DNA from: Anaerolineae bacterium
GTDB taxonomy: Bacteria > Chloroflexota > Anaerolineae > Anaerolineales > UBA11858
Assembly (NCBI GenBank): GCA_003694235.1
Contig: RFKO01000133.1
Coordinates: forward strand, 1 to 14,163
Direction: 5' to 3'
DNA: 14,163 nucleotides
This document shows positions 5,479 through 12,622 of this stretch, one piece after another. The notes beneath the pieces were generated by a model, which was not told the DNA's origin, made no database searches, and saw nothing but the letters and a program-made list of their open reading frames with translations. Every line of letters begins with the position of its first letter. Positions within the stretch are counted from its first letter, which is position 1. Position numbers and translations under genes: made by a program.

Positions 5479-7170
5479 TCACGGGGTGGGGCTTGGCTGC
5501 TCCAGCCCGCTGCCCCGCTCGGAAAACACATGCCACATCAGCACAGTGTGGAAACGATCCGGCGTATCGAAGATCGGCCCAATGCGCACCCCTTTGATGG
5601 CCGCATCTACGCCGTAAGTGTACACGGGGTAAAACAGGGGTAAAGCCGGCAATTCATTGGCAAAGCGCACCTGAAAGTTGCGATACAAACGTGTGCGCTC
5701 CTGAGGATCCACCGTAATACGCGCCTGCTCCAGATACTCGCTGGCCTGACGGTCATCCCACTGCGCATAGTTCTGCCCGCCGGTGATCTGCGTCTGGTGC
5801 CAGAATGGATACGGGTCAGGATCAGGCGAGCGGAACAACGTCAAGTCCACCAATGCGGCCTGATAATCCCGCTTCTCCAGATGATCGTTTATCAACTCAT
5901 CATAGGGAAGCGCCCGCAGCGTGACATCCACACCAAGCGTCCTCCAGTTTTCCTGGATCACCTGAGCCAGTTGCTCATACGGCTCGCCTTCGGGGTAAAG
6001 GAGCGTAAAGGCGAAGAACACGCCATCCGCGTTGGCGCGCACATCGCCGCCTTCCGCGGGGATGGTGTAGCCGGCTGCGCGAATCGTCTCGACGGCGTTC
6101 TGCGGGTCGAATGCCACGCGCGGCGTGCCTTCATAGTAAGCCCACAGGCCGGGGAAAATCGGCCCATCGGCCAGGATCGCCTGTCCTTTGAGCAAACGAT
6201 CCACCATCCACTGACGATTCAGGCCCATCAGCAATGCCCGGCGAATGGAGGCATCCTGGAAGAAGGGCAATTGCGGATCGTTGAGATTCAGAAATACGAG
6301 GGTGAGTTGCGGCAGGCGGCTGGTGTACAGGTTGAGATTTGGTTCGGCCAATGCGTCGGCCAGAATGGTATCGTCAACCCGCGCAATGCCCTGCACATCA
6401 CCGGCCTGATACGCCGTCAGGGCGGCGGTTGCATCAGGATAGTAACGAAAGGTAATCTGATCGAGGTAAGGACGGCCGGCATAGTACGCTTCATTTGCCA
6501 GCAGGGTCACCCCCGCGATCTGTCCGTTTTCCACGATCAATTCGCCAAAGCGAAATGGGCCGCTTCCCACCGGTTGCAGGTTGAAGGGCGCGTTGATCAT
6601 CTCGTCAACGCTCATCCCCTCCAGCAAGTGAGCCGGCAAAATCTCAAAGTCGAGGTAATCCAGAAAGGGAGCAAATGGTTCGGGCAGGCGGAATTGCAAA
6701 GTGTACACATCCAGCATTTGCACTTCAACCGCCTCCCAAAATGCCCGCAAATCATCCGGGATGGGAAGCGCCGGGTCTTGCAAAAGGCTGAGGGTGAACA
6801 CCACGTCCCGCGCCGTCACCGGGTTGCCATCGTGCCAGAAGGCATCCTGCCGCAGGGAGAAGTTGTACACCGTCCCATCGGCGGAGATGCCCCAGGACTC
6901 GCCCAAATCCGGCAGCGGCAGACCGCGGTCGTCGAAACGGATCAGGCTGCTGTACAACAACCGGTTGACATCCCTGTCCGGGGCATTGTAATAGGCCAGC
7001 AGCGGGTTCAGGCGCGAGAGCGAACCGATCAACGCCTCGGCATACGTTCCCCCGGCGACCGGTTCGGGCTGCAACGGTTGCACGGTGACCGGCTGCTGAC
7101 CGACCAGCAAAACGCCGATGGCGATCAGCGCCACCACCACAATAAGCAATTGCCAGCGTAAACGCTTCAT
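5479..7170 (-). CDS. ABC transporter solute-binding protein, OppA/DppA family (SBP_bac_5)
   Basis: 563 residues, in the usual range for the family 5 peptide/nickel-binding proteins. A Lys/Arg-rich start (MKRLRW) and a hydrophobic segment (about 7-23) form a signal sequence or anchor. No Cys follows, so it is not an obvious lipoprotein. The family signature is clear at 110-126 (FWHDGNPVTARDVVFTL), with an N-terminal beta region GGTYAEALIGSLSRLNPLL (40-58) and the late-domain pattern of LYRNFQVRFANELPALPLFYP near the C-terminus. It should capture peptides or a similar ligand outside the membrane for an ABC importer. No permease or ATPase subunit lies within the window, so it is orphaned here. 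It follows secG by 91 bases. No clear SD precedes the ATG; the leader ends in a hairpin and a T tract, which may limit read-through from secG. Confidence 0.92.
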   Translation of the reverse strand: MKRLRWQLLIVVVALIAIGVLLVGQQPVTVQPLQPEPVAGGTYAEALIGSLSRLNPLLAYYNAPDRDVNRLLYSSLIRFDDRGLPLPDLGESWGISADGTVYNFSLRQDAFWHDGNPVTARDVVFTLSLLQDPALPIPDDLRAFWEAVEVQMLDVYTLQFRLPEPFAPFLDYLDFEILPAHLLEGMSVDEMINAPFNLQPVGSGPFRFGELIVENGQIAGVTLLANEAYYAGRPYLDQITFRYYPDATAALTAYQAGDVQGIARVDDTILADALAEPNLNLYTSRLPQLTLVFLNLNDPQLPFFQDASIRRALLMGLNRQWMVDRLLKGQAILADGPIFPGLWAYYEGTPRVAFDPQNAVETIRAAGYTIPAEGGDVRANADGVFFAFTLLYPEGEPYEQLAQVIQENWRTLGVDVTLRALPYDELINDHLEKRDYQAALVDLTLFRSPDPDPYPFWHQTQITGGQNYAQWDDRQASEYLEQARITVDPQERTRLYRNFQVRFANELPALPLFYPVYTYGVDAAIKGVRIGPIFDTPDRFHTVLMWHVFSERGSGLEQPSPTP

Positions 7171-7178
7171 AAGACAAT

Positions 7179-7231
7179 AAAAAAGCGCTCAGGAATCCGC
7201 GCGGCACAAAACACGCTTCGGCGCTGTGCCG
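7179..7231 (-). other. Hairpin and T-tract in the secG to solute-binding-protein intergenic region (possible terminator/attenuator)
   Basis: Minus-strand RNA would first form a hairpin at 7202-7231: outer 7-bp stem CGGCACA/TGTGCCG and inner CGC-CGAA-GCG with an asymmetric internal loop. About 14 bases later a short GCGC/GCGC pairing (7199-7202 with 7185-7188) is followed directly by TTTTTT (7184-7179). The second stem is short and bulged, so termination strength is uncertain. The T tract lies only 9 bases before the start codon at 7170. Confidence 0.35.
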
Positions 7232-7261
7232 GGGCTCCTGGCGCCGGGGAGAAAAATCTGA

Positions 7262-7486
7262 CTAACCGCTGACAATAACGGAGAGGATGGCCAGGGCAAA
7301 GAACAGCACACTGAGCACAATGGTGACCCGGAAAAGCAACTTTTCGATGCCGCGCCGGGCGGTAAAAATGCCGCCGCTGTCGGCCCCGGTCAACCCACCC
7401 AGGCCTGCGCCCTTGCTCTGCAAGATCACGCTGGCAATCAGAGCAATTGACGTTATAATCAAAGCAATATCGAGATAAATTTCCAC
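7262..7486 (-). CDS. secG: Preprotein translocase subunit SecG
   Basis: 74 residues beginning with GTG, placed seven to eight bases after a perfect AGGAGG SD (about 7494-7499). Longer in-frame starts would lie inside the divergent gene's promoter region. Two hydrophobic helices (about 4-23 and 50-72) flank the conserved cytoplasmic loop VILQSKGAGLGGLTGADSGG, in which the L-Q-x-x-x-G-x-G-L-x-x pattern is typical of SecG. The small subunit assists the SecYEG channel and the SecA cycle during protein export across the cytoplasmic membrane. A near-consensus promoter and a 5'-proximal hairpin precede it. The downstream solute-binding protein, itself an exported protein, is on the same strand. Confidence 0.94.
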   Translation of the reverse strand: MEIYLDIALIITSIALIASVILQSKGAGLGGLTGADSGGIFTARRGIEKLLFRVTIVLSVLFFALAILSVIVSG

Positions 7487-7536
7487 TCGCGAACCTCCTG
7501 TTGGATGCGCGTTTGCTCCCGCACACCCTGAAAATA

Positions 7537-7555
7537 AAGGGCGGCACCCGCCCTT
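7537..7555 (-). other. Stable hairpin at the 5' end of the secG leader
   Basis: A perfect 8-bp GC-rich stem (AAGGGCGG/CCGCCCTT) closes a 3-base loop. On the minus strand it is followed by TATTTTC. The predicted transcription start (about 7561) is only a few bases before the stem, so the RNA would begin with this hairpin. It could protect the mRNA 5' end or act as a weak attenuator; no choice can be made from sequence alone. Confidence 0.45.
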
Positions 7556-7567
7556 CAGCAAGGCTGG

Positions 7568-7596
7568 ATTATACCGTTCACCCAAATTTACGTCAA
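7568..7596 (-). promoter_or_regulatory. Near-consensus sigma-70 promoter of secG
   Basis: On the minus strand TTGACG (7591-7596) and TATAAT (7568-7573) are spaced by exactly 17 bases: 11 of 12 consensus positions. Start is predicted near 7561, 75 bases before the secG GTG. The -35 box ends two bases before the ATG of the divergent PHP gene at 7599. Confidence 0.8.
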
Positions 7597-7598
7597 AC

Positions 7599-8666
7599 AT
7601 GAACGAATACCTGGTCAACCTGCATATGCACACCGTCTATTCCGACGGACACGCCACACACAGCGAGATCGCCCGCGCCGCGCTACGCGCCGGCGTGGAC
7701 GTGATCATCACCACCGATCACAACGTCTGGGTGCAGGGCGTGGAAGGTTATCACCAAGACGGAGAGCGGCGCGTCCTGCTGCTGGTAGGCGAAGAAGTCC
7801 ACGATCAGCGGCGCAAGCCGCAGAAGAATCACCTGCTGGTCTTCGGCGCCAACCGCGCCATGGGGCCGTTCGCGCCCGATCCCCAAGAGCTGATCAACCG
7901 GGTAAACGAAGCCGGCGGTTTATGCTTCATCGCCCATCCGGTGGACCCGGCCGCGCCGGCCTTCGGCGAAGGCGACCTCTCATGGGTCAGCTGGGAGGTT
8001 CACGGGTACACCGGCATCGAGCTGTGGAACGCCATGTCGGAGTTCAAATCTCTGCTCAAGGGGAAAGCCGAAGCTATCTACTACGCCTTCAACTTCCCGG
8101 CTGTGGCACACGGCCCGTTCCCCAGCGTGCTGAAGAAGTGGGACGAACTGCTGGCGCAGGGAAAGCGCGTGGTCGCCATCGGCGGCTCGGACGCACACGC
8201 CCTGATCGGCCGCATGGGACCGTTACAACGCACGCTGTTCCCTTATGAAGCGCACTTTCAAGCGATCAACACGCACATTCTCACCCCTGAGCCGTTGAGC
8301 GGCGACCTTGCCACCGACCGTCGTCTGGTGCTGGAGGCTTTGCGGCAGGGTCATGTCTTCGTAGGCTACGACCTGCCCGCCCCAACGCGCGGCTTCCGTT
8401 TCACTGCCAGCGGCAAGGGCGCAACCGCCTGGCCAGGGGATGAAATCTCCGCCAACGAGGGGGTCACGCTGCAGATTCGCCTGCCGCGCAAAGCCGAATG
8501 TCATCTGCTCAAGGACGGAGAAGTGGTACAGACGTGGACCGACCGCGAGACCTGCACGCACATCACCACCGAGGCGGGCGTGTACCGCGTGGAAGTTTAC
8601 CTGCCCTTCCTGGGGAAACGGCGCGGATGGATTTTCTCCAACCCGATCTATCTACGCGCCGCATGA
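7599..8666 (+). CDS. PHP-domain metal-dependent phosphoesterase
   Basis: 355 residues. Metal-binding motifs of the PHP fold are all visible: His9 and His11 (NLHMHTVYSDG, with Asp16), His41 (TTDHN), Glu65/Glu66 (GEEVH), His113 (FIAHP), and Asp198 with His200 (GGSDAHA). This set fits a trinuclear-site phosphoesterase related to the PHP part of DNA polymerase III and to small-nucleotide or histidinol-phosphate phosphatases; the actual substrate is not known. Residues about 265-355 form a beta-rich extension after the catalytic part (SANEGVTLQIRLPRKAECHLLKDGEVV), seen in some stand-alone PHP proteins. No SD precedes the ATG, which begins directly at the domain, so it may be poorly translated or use another initiation mode. 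recO follows 74 bases later on the same strand, possibly co-transcribed. Confidence 0.9.
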   Translation: MNEYLVNLHMHTVYSDGHATHSEIARAALRAGVDVIITTDHNVWVQGVEGYHQDGERRVLLLVGEEVHDQRRKPQKNHLLVFGANRAMGPFAPDPQELINRVNEAGGLCFIAHPVDPAAPAFGEGDLSWVSWEVHGYTGIELWNAMSEFKSLLKGKAEAIYYAFNFPAVAHGPFPSVLKKWDELLAQGKRVVAIGGSDAHALIGRMGPLQRTLFPYEAHFQAINTHILTPEPLSGDLATDRRLVLEALRQGHVFVGYDLPAPTRGFRFTASGKGATAWPGDEISANEGVTLQIRLPRKAECHLLKDGEVVQTWTDRETCTHITTEAGVYRVEVYLPFLGKRRGWIFSNPIYLRAA

Positions 8667-8740
8667 GCGCACTTCCGCGCAGTCGTCGCGTTGAGCGGCT
8701 GTCCCTTCCCCTGGCTCGCGGTCAGGCAGGCCGGTGAAGC

Positions 8741-9514
8741 ATGGCTGAGAACTGGCGTTCGCTCCGCGTCGAGGGCATCACCCTGCGCCACAAAGACTGG
8801 GGGGAAGCCGACCGGCTGCTGAGCATCTTCACGCGCGAACTGGGCAAAGTGCAGGCCATCGCCAAAGGGGTACGCAAACCACGCTCGCGCAAGGCGGGGC
8901 ATCTCGAACCGTTCATGCGGGCCAGCATGCTGCTCGCCCGCGGGCGCAGCTTCTTCATCCTCACCCAGGCGGAGGCGATTGACGCCCACATCCCCCTGCG
9001 CGAGGACCTTACACTGCTGGGACGCGCCTCCTACCTCGCCGAACTGCTGGATCGGTTTACGTTCGAAGAGGAAGCGAACCCCGCCCTGTACCGCTTGATG
9101 CAGCACTCTCTCACCCGCCTGGAACGCGGCGACCACCCCGCGGCTGTGCTGCACTTCTTCGAGATGCGCCTGCTCGATCAGGTCGGCTACCGGCCTCAAT
9201 TACAACGTTGCGGCCTGTGCGGCCAGGAGATTCGACCTCAAAACCAGTTCTTCTCGGCGGCGCACGGCAGCGCGTTATGCCCTGCCTGTGGGGAAAAAGA
9301 GCCGCAGGCGCGCCCGGTCTCCCTGCAGGCGCTCAAATACCTGCGCCACTTTCAACGCAGCACCTACGCCGAAGCGCGGCGCGCTCGTTTCGCCCCCGCC
9401 ACGCTGGCCGAAGTCGAGGCCCTGATGTACTACTACCTGACCTACCTGCTGGAAAGCAGCCTGCACAGCCCGGCGTTCATCCAGCGCATCCGTCAGCACA
9501 AAAGCCGCCGGTGA
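8741..9514 (+). CDS. recO: DNA repair and recombination mediator RecO
   Basis: 257 residues, normal for RecO (about 240-260). The N-terminal OB-fold begins with RSLRVEGITLRHKDWGEADRLL, which matches the family start, and continues with LGKVQAIAKGVRKPRSR (34-50). The helical C-terminal part carries a zinc site with two CxxC pairs, Cys157/Cys160 and Cys180/Cys183. RecO works with RecR, loading RecA on SSB-coated single-stranded DNA and annealing complementary strands. The bases before the ATG show only a weak SD. The 74-base gap from the PHP gene has no promoter or terminator that I can support. The stop codon abuts the stop codon of the convergent ATPase gene, leaving no space for a terminator. 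Confidence 0.95.
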   Translation: MAENWRSLRVEGITLRHKDWGEADRLLSIFTRELGKVQAIAKGVRKPRSRKAGHLEPFMRASMLLARGRSFFILTQAEAIDAHIPLREDLTLLGRASYLAELLDRFTFEEEANPALYRLMQHSLTRLERGDHPAAVLHFFEMRLLDQVGYRPQLQRCGLCGQEIRPQNQFFSAAHGSALCPACGEKEPQARPVSLQALKYLRHFQRSTYAEARRARFAPATLAEVEALMYYYLTYLLESSLHSPAFIQRIRQHKSRR

Positions 9515-12244
9515 TCAGGCTTCTCGCCGTCGTAGCCACCATTTCTGCAGCTCCACCCCCCAAAAGACGGCAGTGCTCAAAAGCAACGCCACCGCCAGAT
9601 CAAGCGGCGGCAAAGCCACGGTCTCGAAGACTTCCTGCAAAAAGGGGACATAGATCACTGCCAGTTGCAAAACCAGGGTGAGCAGCACCGCTCCCAGCAA
9701 GGCCTTGTTCGACAGCCATCCCAAGCGGAAGAGCGACTCTCGATCGGAGCGGATCGCCAGCGCGTTGCCCATCTGTGAAAGCGTCAGCGTGGTGAAAAGC
9801 ATGGTCTGCCAGTCGGGACGGCCAGAACGCCAGGCCCAATAGCCCATCCCCAGCGAGACCAGCCCCATCAGAAAGCCAATCCACACGATATCGCGCCCCA
9901 TACCGCGCCCGAAAATGTTTTCCTCCGGATGAATCGGCTTGCGCCGCATCACGCCCGGTTCCGAGGGTTCGACCGAAAGCGCCAGGCCGGGGAGACCATC
10001 GGTCACCAGGTTGATCCAGAGAATCTGCAATGGCAACAGGGGTAGCGGCATTCCCAGGAAGGGAGCGAACAACATCACCAGAATCTCGCCGGTGTTGGAA
10101 GCCAGCGTGTACTTGATGAACTTGCGGATGTTATCGTAAATCGTGCGGCCTTCTTTCACCGCCGCGACGATGGTGGCGAAATTGTCGTCCAGCAAAATCA
10201 TGTCAGCCGCTTCTTTGGAGACATCGGTGCCGGTGATTCCCATCGCCACGCCGATATCCGCCTTTTTGAGAGCCGGCGCATCGTTGACCCCATCCCCTGT
10301 CATGGCGACGACATGCCCTTGCTTTTGCAAAGCCTTGACGATGCGCAGCTTGTGCGTGGGCGAAACCCGCGCGTATACCGAGGTGTGCCGCACAACCTCT
10401 TCCAGTTCTTCGTCCGGCAACGCCTCCAGCTGACTGCCGGTGATCACGCCGCCATCTTCTCCCAGCATATCCAGTTCCCGCGCGATGGTCTGGGCCGTCA
10501 GCGGATGGTCACCGGTGATCATGATGGGGCGGATGCCTGCCGTACGGCACATGGCGACCGCGTCCCGCACCTCCGGCCGCGGCGGGTCAATCATCCCCAC
10601 CAGCCCGACAAAGACAAAATCGCGCTCGATATCCTGTTCGTCAATCTTCTCAGGAAGCGACTCCAGCGGACGGTAAACCACGCCCAGCACCCGTTTGCCC
10701 TCCTGCGCCAGAGCATCGTTGGCTTTCAGAATGCGCTGCCGCAGGTTATCCGTCAACGGCAAAACCTGCTGACCATCCCACACATACGAGGCCAGCGACA
10801 ACAAACCATCCACCGAGCCTTTGCCAAAAGCCACATAGCGAGCCTCGCGCCAGGGGGCATCGGTCTGATCTACGCTCACATTGACCTGGTGGATGGTGGT
10901 CATGCGTTTACGCTCTGAGGTAAAGGGGATTTCCGCCACCCGCGGCCAGCGCGCCTCCAGTTCAGGCTTGAGCATACCCAAACGCGCCGCGGCGATTACC
11001 AGCGCCCCCTCGGTCGGGTCGCCTATTGTGCGGTAATACTCGTCCTCCGGCTCGTCCCCGACTTTGTCCAGCACAACATCGTTGCACAAAACAGCAGCCT
11101 TCAACAACAGCGCAAGGCTGCGCACTGGCGGCTCGGTGCGCGCCGTCAATTCGGCATCCAACACAGGAATGCCCTTGCGAAGCAACGTCTCGAAAGTCTG
11201 CACCGAGCCCATCACATCCAGCGTGGTGACGGTCATGCGATTCTCGGTGAGTGTGCCGGTCTTATCCGAGCAGATGGTATCCACCGACCCCAGCGTCTCC
11301 ACCGCCGGCAGTTTGCGGATCAGGGCTTTGCGCCGCAGCATCCGCTGCGCGCCCAAAGCCAGGGCGATGGTCACCACGGCGGGCAACCCCTCCGGAATAG
11401 CCGCCACCGCCATACTGATCGCCGTCAGGAACATCAGGCGCGCGTCTTCACCGCGCAAAATACCCAGCAGAAAGACCACCGCGACGATAACCAGCGAGGC
11501 GACCGCCAGCCCGCGCCCCAACTGCGCCAGCCGCCGTTGCAACGGCGTGGGTTCGCGTTCCAGCGACTGGATCATGTCGGCGATCCGGCCCAATTCGGTT
11601 TGCATCCCCGTGGCGGTGACCACCGCCACGCCGCGGCCGTAGGTCACAGTGGTGCCCATATACACCATGTTGCGCCGATCGCCGAGAGGCAAATTCTCCT
11701 CAGGCAAAGCGTCCACGTGCTTTTCAACCGGCTCGGATTCCCCCGTCAGCGCGGCCTCCTGCACGCGCAGATTCATCTCTTCGACCAGCCGCCCATCGGC
11801 GGGCACTTTGTTGCCGGCTTCCAGCAGCACGATATCCCCCGGCACCAATTCGACCGCCGAAATCTGCTGCACATGTCCCTCCCGGCGCACGCGCACGTAA
11901 GGAACGGCCAGCTTCTTCAGCGCAGCGATCGCCTGCTCGGCGCGGTATTCCTGGCTAAATCCCAGAATGGCGTTGAGCACCACAATCGCCAAAATGGCAA
12001 GCGCATCTTCGAGATCGCCCAAAAAGAGCGAGACGATGGCCGAGATGATCAGGATCAACACCATGACATCGGTCAACTGCTCCCAAAGAATGCGCCAGGG
12101 AGATTTTATGCCCCGCTCCACCAGCTCATTGCGGCCATACACTGCCAGCCTGCGCTGCGCCTCCGCCTGAGAAAGCCCCTCTTCAGCGCGGGTCTGTAGT
12201 TCCGTCAGTACATCCGAGAGTTGCCTGGTGTACCAGGGTATCAT
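9515..12244 (-). CDS. P2A-type cation P-type ATPase, probable Mn2+ (or Ca2+/Mn2+) exporter
   Basis: 909 residues, full length. Parts in order: N-terminal cation ATPase domain, actuator TGES (167-170), TM4 motif [11 protein letters not shown] (281-291), phosphorylation site DKTGT (Asp327), nucleotide-domain KGSVDG (475-480), [10 protein letters not shown] (575-584), hinge TGDGVNDAP (649-657), and six C-terminal helices. Compared with SERCA, ion ligands are kept at Glu285 (E309), Asn717 (N768), Glu720 (E771), Asn745 (N796), Thr748 (T799) and Asp749 (D800). Gln824 sits where SERCA has E908. The fold thus suits Ca2+ or Mn2+ export from the cytoplasm. The start is fixed by GGAGGT seven bases upstream. 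The leader holds a yybP-ykoY-type riboswitch and terminator, a class known to control Mn2+ exporters including P-type ATPases, so Mn2+ is the favoured substrate (inference). Confidence 0.95.
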   Translation of the reverse strand: MIPWYTRQLSDVLTELQTRAEEGLSQAEAQRRLAVYGRNELVERGIKSPWRILWEQLTDVMVLILIISAIVSLFLGDLEDALAILAIVVLNAILGFSQEYRAEQAIAALKKLAVPYVRVRREGHVQQISAVELVPGDIVLLEAGNKVPADGRLVEEMNLRVQEAALTGESEPVEKHVDALPEENLPLGDRRNMVYMGTTVTYGRGVAVVTATGMQTELGRIADMIQSLEREPTPLQRRLAQLGRGLAVASLVIVAVVFLLGILRGEDARLMFLTAISMAVAAIPEGLPAVVTIALALGAQRMLRRKALIRKLPAVETLGSVDTICSDKTGTLTENRMTVTTLDVMGSVQTFETLLRKGIPVLDAELTARTEPPVRSLALLLKAAVLCNDVVLDKVGDEPEDEYYRTIGDPTEGALVIAAARLGMLKPELEARWPRVAEIPFTSERKRMTTIHQVNVSVDQTDAPWREARYVAFGKGSVDGLLSLASYVWDGQQVLPLTDNLRQRILKANDALAQEGKRVLGVVYRPLESLPEKIDEQDIERDFVFVGLVGMIDPPRPEVRDAVAMCRTAGIRPIMITGDHPLTAQTIARELDMLGEDGGVITGSQLEALPDEELEEVVRHTSVYARVSPTHKLRIVKALQKQGHVVAMTGDGVNDAPALKKADIGVAMGITGTDVSKEAADMILLDDNFATIVAAVKEGRTIYDNIRKFIKYTLASNTGEILVMLFAPFLGMPLPLLPLQILWINLVTDGLPGLALSVEPSEPGVMRRKPIHPEENIFGRGMGRDIVWIGFLMGLVSLGMGYWAWRSGRPDWQTMLFTTLTLSQMGNALAIRSDRESLFRLGWLSNKALLGAVLLTLVLQLAVIYVPFLQEVFETVALPPLDLAVALLLSTAVFWGVELQKWWLRRREA

Positions 12245-12261
12245 GCCAAACCTCCAGAATT

Positions 12262-12294
12262 AAAAAAGCGAGCCGCCAAATCGGACGGTCTCGC
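12262..12294 (-). terminator. Intrinsic terminator of the riboswitch expression platform
   Basis: Minus-strand RNA: GCGAG, bulged A, CCGUC, loop CGAUUU, GGCGG, CUCGC, then UUUUUU. The 10-bp stem (one G-U pair) pairs 12290-12294 and 12284-12288 with 12268-12272 and 12273-12277. It ends a few bases before the ATPase SD, so it would block expression unless an alternative RNA fold prevents it. Confidence 0.85.
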
Positions 12295-12301
12295 AATCGC
12301 C

Positions 12302-12378
12302 ACAGGGCGCACAGGTTGCCGGGAGTAAACTCCGTCTTGACGACAACCTGTCCCGCAAACGCGGGTGCTACTCCCCGT
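12302..12378 (-). promoter_or_regulatory. yybP-ykoY family (Mn2+) riboswitch aptamer
   Basis: Read on the minus strand, the RNA contains the hallmark loop GGGGAGUAGC (12367-12376). A P2 hairpin ACCCGC-GUUU-GCGGG follows. A long P3 arm ACAGGUUG/CAACCUGU (12311-12351) then encloses the second conserved loop GUCGUCA (12338-12344) and an ACUCCCGG strand. A basal P1 can form between ACGGGG (12373-12378) and CCCUGU (12302-12307). These elements match the Mn2+-binding yybP-ykoY class as I recall it; in known members the two loops dock to bind Mn2+. The terminator after it and the cation ATPase gene downstream fit the usual setting of this class. Which stem competes with the terminator is not obvious by eye. 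Confidence 0.88.
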
Positions 12379-12408
12379 ATTCAAGTCAAACCTTCATTTC
12401 CAAAAGTG

Positions 12409-12436
12409 AGTATATCACAGGACAAGAGGGGGTCAA
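12409..12436 (-). promoter_or_regulatory. Sigma-70 promoter of the riboswitch-ATPase transcript
   Basis: TTGACC (12431-12436) and TATACT (12409-12414) on the minus strand are spaced by 16 bases, each 5 of 6 to consensus. Predicted start near 12402 places the complete aptamer in the transcript. The stretch 12437-12530 between this and the divergent promoter shows no gene or clear element. Confidence 0.7.
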
Positions 12437-12530
12437 GAACCGCAACGGCGGCAGAAAGAAAAAGAGGAAGATGGTCACCCCAGATTGAGGGCATTTCTCG
12501 CTTTCACCAGCCGTCAATCTGAAGCAACGA

Positions 12531-12539
12531 TGCTATAAT
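12531..12539 (+). promoter_or_regulatory. Extended -10 promoter of isocitrate dehydrogenase
   Basis: TGCTATAAT is a perfect extended -10. No good -35 is present (CCGTCA at 17 bases). Predicted start near 12546 leaves a leader of about 77 bases with one 7-bp hairpin (12567-12573 with 12584-12590, one G-U pair). Confidence 0.6.
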
Positions 12540-12622
12540 TGACGCGTTTTGAGAGCAGGAAACCACATCGGGCTGCCTCCGCCGCCCGGTGCAATCCCCA
12601 AAAAACACAAGGAGCGAAAAAG

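Noticed and set aside
5797..7161. 454-codon plus-strand open frame opposite the solute-binding protein
   Set aside because: Translation is low-quality sequence rich in Arg, Gln and His without domains; the opposite frame encodes a well-matched family 5 binding protein.
7447..7459. TTGACG next to TATAAT on the plus strand inside secG
   Set aside because: The two boxes are separated by one base rather than about 17, so they cannot form one promoter, and the segment is coding on the other strand.
7537..7555. Hairpin read as a plus-strand terminator
   Set aside because: On the plus strand it is followed by CAGCAAGG, with no T tract, and no plus-strand gene ends upstream of it.
12437..12530. Possible tRNA or small RNA in the gap between the ATPase leader and the icd promoter
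   Set aside because: No cloverleaf, conserved T-loop sequence or terminator-like hairpin could be found by eye.
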